Shown here piece by piece: positions 43,740-54,238 of a stretch of DNA of 64,000 nt (within the stretch, counting starts at the first letter, position 1; the number at the start of each line of letters is the position of its first letter). The position numbers were made by a program, and so were the translations under genes. Source of the DNA: Gentiana macrophylla (taxonomy: Eukaryota > Streptophyta > Magnoliopsida > Gentianales > Gentianaceae). The stretch spans positions 54,680,246-54,744,245 of the forward strand of contig CM047817.1 in NCBI GenBank assembly GCA_026214975.1, read 5' to 3'. The notes beneath the pieces are model-generated. The model was not told the origin of the DNA, ran no database searches, and saw nothing but the letters and a program-made list of their open reading frames with translations.

Positions 43740-45676
43740 TGTTGGAAAGGTGTCCTAAACCCAATCGGGTTGGACCGGATCTGACCGGGTCGGGTCATTT
43801 ACAGTATATTTAGTTCATGTAATAACTTTATTAAGATTAATAAAAGCACTTATATTATTATATATTGTTTATCTTCATGTTATTTGTTGTATATATATAT
43901 AGTAACGTCCCTAGTGTCAATCTGTGATAGAGAAACCATGATAGTGATTATGGTTGATGAGATCTCTAATAATTATAACAAGATTGGTACTTAAATGTCT
44001 CTAGTCTTACATATTATCAAATGGGACATTGATAGTATAATCAGACTAGCACATATTGGATGTCTTCTATCTTTTAGAAGATAGGGATAGATCTCATCTA
44101 TCGAAGTGTAGAGACACTAGGACCGTACGTTGACGTATATTAAAGAATGCGTATGTTAGACTGACCCACTTACATTAAGTGTCACACTATGTGGTGGTTG
44201 TGTAATTATCCTTTTGACCGGAGTCTTCATGGCATCACGGTGTGGATTGTCATGCTTTGACACTATTGAGATTTCCCCTAGCCATGGGGCGATCATGCGG
44301 TAGTGATTGGGTATGATATTGAAGCATGCGGAGTATACATGATTGGTCGTCCGGTAATCGTGTATCCTATGATTGCGATCGAATATCCGAAATGGCCTTC
44401 TTATAAGGAAAGTCTAGCTCTCGAGAATCTTTGCAAAGTGGGAGTAAATGTGTTATCCCGAGAGAGCATGATATCAAGATTATAAGATACGATCGTTAAT
44501 GTATCGACACTCGAGATAGGATCGTATGGATATTATTACAGCGATAGGATTGTAAGTTATACGGTAACTGCTTCACATGAAAGGTAGTAGGTAGTAGTCA
44601 TTGCTTTTGACTCTTCCGATGATTGGGGGTCACGGTGTGTTGCTAGACGCTATCCCGTGATCGTTAGGCATGAAGGGCATTTTAGTAAATTGCACTTTGT
44701 GTCTACGGACAACATATTCAGAAGCCTATCGGGTCACATACATATGAACATCGAGTCGGATTAAAATGCGGTTATAGTTGATTACCAAATAAGGAAAGTT
44801 TATCTCTAGACTATAAATTTTATAGTGGTAAATTAATATGGTGGTATTTATTTATTATGAATAAATAAAATACAAGATATTAATTATTTACAAATTATAT
44901 TAATTAAAGAATATTCTGGAAGTCAATTAATCGACTAATGGGGCGCCATCTTTGAGTGTATAAGATACACTTGGATTGTGCACTTTAATTAATAAGATTG
45001 CCATAATATTAATATAAGATATTAATTGATTTTGGAAAAATATATTTATGGTAAAAAGATAGTTATATTCAATATAAGATATTGGCAAAATTAATTATCA
45101 TTAAAGAGATAAAAATATTAATATAAGATATTAATTGATTTTGGAAAAATAGATTTATGGTAAAAAGATAATTATATTCAATATAAGATATTGGCAAAGT
45201 TAATTATCATAAAAGTGATAAATCAATCTAGAAGATTTTCTTTATTTTATTGGGAAAATGTTTTCTTCTCCTACACACATATGGGGCTCCACTTTTGACT
45301 ATAAATAAGATGTTGGTGTCAAGCTCTTTTGTACATCACAATTGCAAGAGCTCATAGTTCTTGTGTAAAATAGAGAGAAATCCATAGTGAGTTTGTGAGG
45401 GAAGAAAAAGGCGGGTCTAGCAACCGGAGTTTTTCCGATAGCAATCCAAGGAGGATTCCGTCAAGGGGTTCGTGTGGATTAGCGATAGAGGCCGGACACG
45501 TGGACGGCTTGCGCACTGAACTACTCTCCGTTGACGGTCAAAGCGACGATCTTATAGATCATCTGAGGTATAACCATCAAACTACATAACGTGTTTATTG
45601 CATTAAACAAAGAACGATCTAGTAAAAGGAAATCAAATTTTAAATTCCGCTGTGTTAAACTAGTGATTTCCTAACA
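43740..45676. mobile_element. Solo copia LTR (1937 bp) in the Tat antisense ORF
   Basis: Begins TGTTGGAAAGG, ends TTTCCTAACA, with perfect target duplication TCGGC (43735-43739 and 45677-45681). No internal domain, primer site or second LTR is present, so it arose by LTR-LTR recombination. A TATA-like ctataaata lies near 45299, which suggests plus orientation. The start and end words are of the Ty1/copia type. Confidence 0.9.
45005..45222. repeat. Two ~109-bp tandem copies within the solo LTR
   Basis: aatattaatataagatatta begins at 45005 and again at 45114. The following ~105 bases match almost completely, both copies running through atggtaaaaagata and ataagatattggcaaa. Confidence 0.8.
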
Positions 45677-45681
45677 TCGGC

Positions 45682-47288
45682 AAGTCGGTTCAAAAACTCC
45701 AGACTAACATGGGGCCCTTACAACCAGGATACGCACATCAGGAGGAAAACATAATGATACAAGGAGTCAGAGATAATCAAAGAAAATCTCACCACTGCTG
45801 CCAGGTTCTGGTCAGACAGTTCGAAAAGGCACCCCTGACCTGATGAATGCCTATCCCCAGTCAAGTCCTCGATATCATCAGCCGGACGAGACTCAGACCT
45901 TCTCTTTTTTGATCTACCTGTTTACGGGGTAGAAATAGATACAATCTTTCTTTTCCTTTGAAGGCCGACCTCCTCCTCATTCTCATCTTCTTTCTCGGTA
46001 TCTGCATCCACTTCCATAAGATGAACCACTGCACGCACGGAGGATGACCCTGGTGCGTCGTCATGAAGCTCAATTAAACGTTGAGTTGAGAAGGAGGTCA
46101 GGATTGTCCTGACGGATAGGGTCGCCCATAGGTCAGCACTCTCCATCCTATCCTACCCCTGATCAAGCTCAGTCGGCTCGACTCCAGGTGTTTCATCTTC
46201 CTTATCAACATCAGCAACCAGCTCAGCAAATAGATGACATTGTCAACAGTGAGGCATAAGGATCAGTACAACTACTCCGTAAACAAAAAAACAAATAAGA
46301 GAATACAGCATGTAAAAACACTACAAGTTTCATATTCTTTTTTAGTTAGTTCCTTGTAAGGGTCAGGCCCAACAGTAGGTAATTGGGAAGACTCAATCAA
46401 AGTAGATGAGTACTTCCTCATGCGGGTGTAGATGCCACTCTTGCTAATGTCATCTATCAACTTCTTATCAACATCTGTATGCCTGGGGTCAATTCCTAGG
46501 TCAACAGTATTCCAACTACCCAAGTTAAGTTCTACCTCAGGGAAGATAAAGAAAAACCGGGACTTCCACCCTTTTTAGGAAATCTCTCATTTTTTGATGA
46601 ATTGGACCTCTTTTAAGAACTCTCCTCGACGAGAAAAGCAGTAATAACCAGCCTGGTCCGGCACCTATTTTCACTGGTAGAAAAGTCAAAAGTATTGGAC
46701 GGTGAAAGGGATGCAAGCACATCGACACCAGATAGCGAAACCCACTATCGCCCTTATACCGTTCGGAACAATCCGGGCAAGCCCCAAACCGTAATGTTCT
46801 AGAATAGACAGTAAAGCAGGACACATTAGAAACCTCAGGCCACAAAGGAATTGCTCTTTATAGACGGCACAGTAACTGGCCGGAGCCTGGTAGGCATAAA
46901 CCCCGGGGGCTGGAACTATGGGTTTGAACAAGGGATTCTCCAGTTTTTACTGTTTATGAAGGGAGGCTAGGTCCTTCCTGGTTAAATTAGAGTCGATACC
47001 ATGACAAGCGGCTTGAGACTTCAAAGCCATGTGTGCTTTTTAGGTCATAACAAATTTTGAAGTACCAGAGGAACGTGGAGGACCGGTGTAGGATGGATCG
47101 TACCGGGGGCTAGAACCAAGTGTTCATCCCCTACGATTGATTAAGGGTTTGGAAATAGAGTTTTCGACCGGAGGAAGAACAGGTTTCTCAAAGTTAACCC
47201 TAAAATGGGAGGTTTCACTTTCTAATTCTGATTCAGACTCAAACAAGGCTTCTATTGAACTATCAGTGAGAATCACTGGCTCACTCAT
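45682..47288 (-). pseudogene. Antisense ORF of the Tat-like element, N-terminal part
   Basis: The minus-strand ATG at 47288 opens an acidic N terminus (MSEPVILTDSSIEALFESE) that stops near 47118. Downstream frames carry the domain often annotated as putative gypsy-type transposon: YKEQFLCGLRFLMCPALLSI, EHYGLGLARIVPNGIRAIVG (46820-46690). Further on are RMRKYSSTLIESSQLP, and an acidic-basic tail (EKEDENEEEVGLQRKRK). The layout matches the conserved antisense ORF of Retand/Grande-type Tat elements. The function of that protein is unknown. At least four stops or frameshifts make this copy a pseudogene. Confidence 0.7.
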
Positions 47289-47633
47289 TAATAATAAGGA
47301 AATTAAAATGGAGAAGTCAAAGAGAGCTTACTTGCTTTTGAAGAGGATGAAGCAGAATGGCAACCGTCCGACTTCGATTCTACGTTTAAATGGAAGATTG
47401 TAACGTCTGAAGGGACATGATGAGACTAGGGGTGTTATAAGCCCCATAGAGCGGTATGGGAAAAAATGCCTCATTATTAAGCCTGCTATATAAAATCTTT
47501 GTTTCTCATGCATGTCATAGTCAGCTGATGACAGCAACACAGCCACGTGGCAAGGCCAACCACTCTGTGAAGTAGCCGAGATGCGCTCCGCCTAGGTCAG
47601 GTTTGCCTTACCCTAGCATAGTCTAGTCAGGCC

Positions 47634-47644
47634 TGGGGGGCTTA
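47634..47644 (+). promoter_or_regulatory. Polypurine tract of the Tat-like element
   Basis: tggggggctta lies directly upstream of the 3' LTR start (TGATGATGG). Confidence 0.8.
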
Positions 47645-48263
47645 TGATGATGGCCAGACTAGACATCGCCACGTGTCAATCAGAGAGTAGTGTCACAATA
47701 AATAATAAGGCAAGAGGCCCCATGTTAATCAGGTCTAACCCTAGATTGGAGGTCTGACCTGGTTCGTCCCGAATAGACCACCGCAGGGCTACTCGGTCGA
47801 GATAGTGGGCAGGTTGTGCAACCCAGGTCGAGACGACCTAGGGAGCCTAGCGCAAGACGTCTAGGCCTTTCCGTATACTGGTAATTCAAACGTGTGCCTA
47901 TATAATAGGATAACGATGGGAAGAATCCCTTGATTATAGGACACATATCTTATAATTTAAATGCAGTCCTAACTATCTTTTATCAAAGATTTACAAGTAA
48001 TAATCCTTAGGGTTTAAGAATCCTATACTTGTCAAACAAGAAAAGAGGGCGAGACGCCTCCATACTTAAACAACCCTAAGGAACTACGAAAGACTTGATT
48101 CCAATTACACACATTGGATACGTTGGCAACTTGACAGAAACTAACACTCATGCTCAGTCTAAATCATATCGCAATCCCCATCCCTATTGTTAGAGATCTT
48201 GATAAATCGTTCTATGAGTAATTTAGGCCCAGATTATACACTCGACAATATCCAGCATCATCA
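47645..48263 (+). repeat. 3' LTR of the Tat-like element
   Basis: 619 bp matching 13418-14024 with many substitutions and a few indels. It ends ATCATCA, followed by the target duplication GTATG at 48264-48268. Confidence 0.92.
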
Positions 48264-48678
48264 GTATGTTTTGATTTGATCAACTTTTAATTTTTGTGTT
48301 CATGCATATGCTTTTGTTTCTGATTAAACTGATGCTTTTCAAATTCGTATAAAAATATATTGTAGGGTGTTTACCGGTTAAGCAATTTCTACTACGGGAT
48401 CAAACTAGTATCAAATAGTGTTTTGTCCCCTATACTAGTTGAATTCCTCTACCCGCCTTCTTGTCCTTTATTTGTGGGTTAATAATGTCTTAAGATTGTA
48501 GGAAAAATAGTTGTCGATTTCGTTTATAGTAACATATTTTTATCGTTTATAGAAACTTTCAAAAATGAAATAGGCAATGTTCAAAATCAGAAATAAAGAA
48601 ACGATTTTCTGAACATGTTTTTCACATTTAAACACATACAAATGCATAGAGAATGAAATGACAAAAAGAAACAGTAAA
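48264..48678. other. Right flank of the Tat-like insertion, nothing recognised
   Basis: AT-rich, without an ORF. It is either ordinary intergenic DNA or the 5' untranslated interior of the copia element whose LTR follows. The bases next to that LTR (minus strand TTTACTGTTTC) do not match the usual copia primer site. Confidence 0.4.
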
Positions 48679-49629
48679 TGTGAAAACTTATTCGAATGAT
48701 GGAGGCGCGTAGTACGTTGTCCTTAAGACTTAATTGCCCCGATTACATGCCCACTGATAATGTAAATTAGTCTCTCAAGATAAAACAGTCAATACCTTTC
48801 CGGATTCTAGCACTTGAAGGAGGAAAGCAGGTGAACTGATATGGGTTATTTATCTCTGACTTTTTATGAATGCAAAAATTGTTTTTGCAGATTTACTGGA
48901 TGTATGAAAATGTATTTCTTTATGTCTGTTCTTCATTCAGGACTGTTCCTTTAACAGGCATATAATAGTACAGTAGCAACCTTTTAGGAGATGGAAGTTA
49001 AGGAAGCTATCTATTGGTTGAAACCAACAGAATTATGAGCATGTATGTTCATGCAAACAATTATATGAACACATCCGGACTGATGCTTCTATTCTTGTTC
49101 ATTCGAGCTGAACCAAACATTCCTATCTGATTTCATTCAGAAATCCAATGTTGAGCTAGCCCAAAAATATTAATACTGGGCTAAGCCAAGCCAGGCCCAA
49201 GACCCGAGCCGAGCCGAGCCGAGCCAGCCGGACGGCGGTGGCAGCGCAAGCGTGTGTGTGTGGTTTTGAATCAACAAGCCTCTACGTCTCCCCTCCTTCA
49301 CAAAATTCTCTTTCCCCTTGGGGCATGCCTCAAATGTCACACTAATTCTTAAGTAGTGATTTCACTTGAGTCTCTTTTCCAATATGTGACAAATGAATAC
49401 ACATTATTCATCGACACTCCACACATTTTACTCTACCTTTAGGCATTAATTTCTCATTAACTCGACATTGGAATCGAGTGATTCAAATGCCTAACATCAA
49501 CTAATATTTTAGTAGTTTCCAAACCGTTTTAGCTCTTAGAAAATCATTCTGTAACATTATCAAAATTGAATCTAAAGTGGACTATTCGCTACTTGTTCCA
49601 AAACTAAATTTTAGCTAAAAACTCCAACA
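48679..49629 (-). mobile_element. Copia LTR, second copy, with the CACTA-free target site
   Basis: 951 bp collinear with 2157-2246 plus 7871-8729. Shared words run from ccttaagact(t/a)attgccccg through ggcattaatttctcatt to gctaaaaactcc. It begins TG and ends CCAACA on the plus strand. AAT at 48765-48767 is the single, unduplicated target where the other copy carries the CACTA element. It also has the gccga-rich stretch (49205-49240). It may be a solo or truncated LTR, or the 5' LTR of the same element as the pol at 9235-10934. Confidence 0.85.
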
Positions 49630-49635
49630 CATAAT

Positions 49636-51476
49636 TCATGATCCTTAACCAGAGGACTATTGTAGTGGAAGAATCCATCCATATGGCGTTTGATGAACCT
49701 AATACCAGCAGTGTAGGTATAATTGTTCTAGATGAAGAAGCAGCAATGACTTCTGAACTTGTATTCATCCCTGATGAAGCACCAAATGAAATTCTAGAAG
49801 ACTCAACCGAAGAACAAGAGGAAACACCAACTGAGACACCAACTCAAGCTTAACTCCAAACGGATGTGAACTAGTTATGAGATCACCCAATTGAGCAGGT
49901 CGTTAGAGATGTCCCAAAATGATTCTGAACCAGAAGACAACTAGATATTAGGCTGACATGTTTCTTATCTTAAGTAGAACCAAAGAAATTCGATGAAGCA
50001 ATCAAAGACTCAGACTGGATAACAACACTCCAGTGGATGAATTTGAGAGAAATCATGTATATGAACTTGTAGACAAACCTGATCTGGCCAACATCATTGG
50101 AACAAAGTGGGTGTTTAAAAACAAGATGGATGGACATGGAGAAATTTTTAGAAACAAGACTAGATTAGTCGCCAAAGGCTATTCCCAAGCTGAAGGAATA
50201 AACGATGATGAGACATATGCACCAGTAGCAAGACTTGAAGCAATAATGTTGTTCTTAGCCTATGCAGCTCGCAAGAAAATCAAAGTCTATCAGATGGATT
50301 TGAACAGTGCATTTATGAATGGACTACATGAAGAAAAAGTGTATGTGGAACAACCCTGGCTTTTGAGTAAAAGGAAAATAAGAGCTGCATACTAAAAGAA
50401 GGCACTATATGGACTCAAACAAGCACCTAGAGCCTGGTACAAGACTCATTTAAGTAGGAAATGGATTCAACAAAAGAACCATTGAACAAAATATTGTTTA
50501 AGATAAAAGATGGATCCGGCACACTTCTAGTACAAGTGTATATGGATGGCATCATCTTTTAATCAGAAGATGAGAACTATGTGAAAAGTTTTCCATACTG
50601 ATGAAGAGTGAATTCCAAATGAGAATAATGGGAGAACTCAATCACTTTCTTGGACTCCAATTGAAGAAAATAGAAAATGGAATTTTTAATAATCAAGTAA
50701 AATACACCAAAGACTTGATTAAAACTATGGAATGGAAACAAGTGGCACACTTGAAACACAAATATGTGCTAGAACCATCATTGAAAAAGATGAAAAATGA
50801 AAGGATGTAGATCAAAAGCAATACAGAGGCATAATAAGATCAGTGTTGCATCTCACTGCAAGCAGACCAGATATTGAATTTGCAGTTAGAGTATGTGCAA
50901 GTTTCCAGTGACAACCAGATGACTCTCTTTTTCTAGTAGTACAAAGAATAATCAAATATCTCAAGCACACTATGAATGTTGGATTATGGTATCCAAGGGA
51001 TGGAGGATTTAAGCTAATATCTTTCTCAGACTCAAACTATGCAGTCTGCGAAGTGGACATAAAAAGCACATCAGGCACCTGTCACTTGTTGGGCCGTAGA
51101 CTAGTCAATTGGTTCACCAAGAAACATAATCCCATCTCAACATCAACAACTGAAGTTTAATACATAGCAGCTGGAAGTTACTGTGCACAAGTACTATGGA
51201 TCAGACATCAGTTAAGAGATTATGGAATAAAAGAGAAGACAATTCCTATCATGTGTGACAACACAAGTTTTTTTTCAATAACAGAGAATCCTATGTTGCA
51301 CTCAAAGACCAAACACATAGATGTCAGACATCTCTTTATCAGATATCATGTGAAAAAAGGAGATGTGATCTTAGAGTATATTTCCACTGAAAATCAATTG
51401 GCTGATATCTTTACAAAGCCTCTCAGCCAAGAAATGTTTCCCAAGCCGAGAACAGAATTGGGCATGATATAACTTG
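49636..51476 (+). pseudogene. SIRE-like pol fragment: integrase tail, RT and RNase H
   Basis: Starts abruptly with MILNQRTIVVEESIHMAFDE, equivalent to the integrase tail of the element at 35597-36105. [62 protein letters not shown]. The catalytic site is ruined (VYMDGIIF then a stop, where YVDDIIFG is expected, near 50538-50562). RNase H: DGGFKLISFSDSNYAVCEVD, IKSTSGTCHLLGRRLVNWF, then MCDNTSFFSI and ENQLADIFTKPLSQEMF to the end at about 51476. It lies on the opposite strand to the other SIRE elements. Both LTRs and Gag are missing. Confidence 0.9.
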
Positions 51477-51692
51477 ACTAAATTAGCAAGTTTAGCAAGG
51501 TGAAAAAGACCAGCTGAGTAACTTCACCAGTAGGGTTGACCATTTCCATGTTGGGTGCAATCGCTTGGCAGGCTGGTGACACGCTGGTACCTTAAACTAT
51601 ACATTTATTTACCCTGAATTATGCTCAAGAAAGGAAGGATTATTTTAATATTATGCGAAATCCATGTTAATTGCATAGTGAGTGTTCTCTAA

Positions 51693-52970
51693 ATGTTGAT
51701 TCTGCATATGTACGATTACCCCATGGATTTGGTACTACTTAACTTTGTTATACGTGCTTTTTAGGACTACCTTGTTTCGGAGCAGTAGAAACATGGATCT
51801 AGACCAGAGAAAGTCATTGGGTCGAAATAAAAGAGTCCATGAAGGGATCTGTCAAAGAAACAAAGTGACGTTGGGCTCGATAGCTCGAGACCCACCACCG
51901 ACTTTTCGAGTTCTTGGAAGACACGAAACTGACTCTACAATGTTTACTATGTCGGCTAGGGTTTTATTCGAGTCATATGTCGGCTATATTGCCTGTATAA
52001 AGTCACAGTATTCGATTGTAACATATACATTTTCATACTTAGCATATACTATACAATTATTGATGAAATAAGGATTTAGCTTTTGCAATTTGAATTTTCT
52101 TCTGGTTTTCCATATTCCACATCGTATCTAACTTGAGTAGATCAAGTTAGATCTCCATAACCAACGGTATGTAGCTTGAACATTCCTTTATGTCTTAGTA
52201 ATGGCAGATTTACTTCTTTTAACGTGTTGTAATTGATCTGAATGTTTAACAACCCAATAATTTACTAAAATTAATCATAACGAAGCAATCTAGTTCCAAA
52301 ATTAAGAACCCTCACAATCAATTTATCGACGGTCTATATCGTTAATTCGAGGCAAATTTAGGTCACCTTAATCTAGAGAAGTGTCAGCTACATTGATCAA
52401 TAGGTTTAATTCACGATAGGTTAGATCTGGCCAATATTCTTGTCGTACATTGTAAATTAACATGAAGGACGATGAAGTGAAGTGTTAATTAGGACATAGT
52501 CTGGATCGATCTCTAGGAATGTGCTAGTCAATCCACGATAGCTGCTTAGAGAGGTTCTCGGTGTTGAGCCGGCACTTTCTAGTACTTATTGTGTGTGAAT
52601 TAGTAAAACCAATTAAGGAGGTTAACTGCACAAAGGCGTTTATTGTCCTTTCAATGGATGTAGAAAAAGTTAAGAGACTACACCCGTTGCTAAAACAAAA
52701 TTAATAATGTGTGATTAATTTGGGGAATTACTGGGGGAAGTAGACATGATGATTAGTTACATCTAGTTGTGGGATAGGTTGGGAAGGGAGGAATACCATG
52801 TTTATTTCCTTTCTTATGTTGGGCAATGACCATTTGTGTGTTCTTAGTTAGATTGAGTGCGTTTATTTCTAAGTTGCATTGTCTATGTGGGATCGACCTT
52901 GATTTGCCGTTACTATACTATAATTTGACCCAGTACTCTTACTAGTTAAGCGACCTTACGTTCAACATCA
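51693..52970 (+). repeat. Athila-like gypsy LTR, diverged (left end approximate)
   Basis: The right end is fixed by the primer site at 52971. The order of landmarks matches the Athila-like LTR at 20105-23461: a tatgtcggct word, a TATA-like ctgtataaag at about 51993, then gtctggatcg/gagccggcac motifs and tgtgggatcgacc near 52888. The left end is uncertain, and 51477-51692 appears to be post-pol sequence of the SIRE fragment. It has a single promoter unit, with no triplication. Confidence 0.6.
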
Positions 52971-52995
52971 TGTTTTTTGTGCCGTTGCAGGGGAC
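52971..52995 (+). promoter_or_regulatory. Degenerate Athila-type primer binding site
   Basis: gtgccgttgcaggggaca follows the LTR and resembles TGGCGCCGTTGCCGGGGA with several changes. Confidence 0.6.
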
Positions 52996-53091
52996 AATGG
53001 CCAATTTTTTTTAAATGCGTTTATATCTAATTAAGAACTATTTGTTTTTCTATTATATTTTTAGTAGTTAGGGTTTCGAGTCATTCTATAC

Positions 53092-54199
53092 GTGCCTGCA
53101 AATTGTAAGATCCGAGAGAGAAAATCAGAGATTGATTCAGTGGGGTGCCACTTCGATGAATCGAGTTCCAAAAATTTGAACTCTGATCGTCTCTATGATT
53201 TTGTGTTTATCCCTATTAGTTTGCAGTTATTAGTACAACAGCGGTTGGGTCAGAACCCAACTGAAGCAAAAGCTGCTAACCATGTTTTGTTTATTAATTT
53301 TGTCACTCTTGCAGAAAGTAAAGAACATTTCCGATTCTTTCTTTGACAAGATTTTTGGGAGTCAATGTCGAACCAGCATGATGCCTCGCACCGTTTTGAA
53401 CATCGGGCTGATCCCAATGTAACCCGGCTCGAAGGTAAGGGAACAATACGAGGAGGATAAGAAAAGAGTGAAAATGAAAGAAGAAGCAGCGAAAACCAAG
53501 AGGAACATTGAATGGAGCCTGAGGGAATAGGAGTACTATAGGAGAGGTATGTCCCATATTCAGGTTATTGATGTACCATCTTCTGAGTCTGATCCCGAAG
53601 AGGATTTTGACTATCTTCCATCTTAGCCCAAGGATTACCCGGACTCAGATGTTATAGAAAAATCAGGTGACCCTGGCACATGTAGTCTTCCTATTTCCTC
53701 AAATGGAGTATCTCTAGGACTAGGATTGTGTGACTGTGGTACGAGCTGCAACATAATTCTGCTTTCACTATGCCAAGCAGTAAACTTCAAGGTCACCATG
53801 GACCAGACGGATGCCATAAGATTTGTTGATCGTAAAGTTGACATGGCCACTAGCATGCTAGAAGACTACACCATCAGAGTGGGAGATTTTTGCTTTCTCA
53901 TTGATTTGTTGGTTTTAGACGTCCCTAATGACCCGAGTGCGAGTGTATTGTTAAGGCATCCATTCTTGTCTACTAGCGGAGCCATACTAGATTACGATAG
54001 TGGTGAAATCACACATTGGATCAACAATGATTCTAGAACTTTTAGGATCCTAGAGCCTCTAAAAATTAGACCTGGGGAGTGCCGTATGAGATCGAGTTTG
54101 GGAGAAGTCAAGATTGTAGAGATAGAGGAAGTGTGGGGAAAGCAAAGAGAGGTTTTGGTTGGGACCGGTGAGCAAGAATTTATGATGGTTCTGCTTTGA
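53092..54199 (+). pseudogene. Truncated Athila-like gag/protease remnant
   Basis: A possible Gag N-terminal frame (53092-53346) is followed by a Lys/Glu-rich stretch (YEEDKKRVKMKEEAAKTKRN) and acidic sequence with two stops. A 157-residue frame (53726-54199) is then a retroviral-type protease: CDCGTSCNIILLSLCQAV (active-site Asp), LEDYTIRVGDFCFLIDLLVL and LLRHPFLSTSGAILDYDSGE. RT and the rest are missing because a SIRE-like LTR begins at 54239. Most of the Gag core also seems deleted. Confidence 0.75.
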
Positions 54200-54238
54200 G
54201 AAAATTATGAGAGGGACCACGACCAAGCGCAACGGGAG

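Larger units (their letters stand above)
13418..48263 (+). mobile_element. Tat-like Ty3/gypsy retrotransposon, full length, carrying nested insertions
   Basis: LTRs lie at 13418-14024 and 47645-48263, both starting TGATGATGGCC and ending TCA, with a perfect 5-bp target duplication GTATG on both sides. Plus-strand domain order is Gag, zinc knuckle, protease, RT, RNase H, a second RNase H of the extra type known from Tat elements, then integrase. An ORF on the opposite strand lies between integrase and the 3' LTR, as in Retand/Grande-type elements. Removing the SIRE element (17019-39973) and the solo LTR (43740-45676), each with one target duplication, leaves about 9.9 kb. All genes carry stops or frameshifts. 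The two LTRs differ at many positions by eye, so the insertion is old. Confidence 0.93.
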
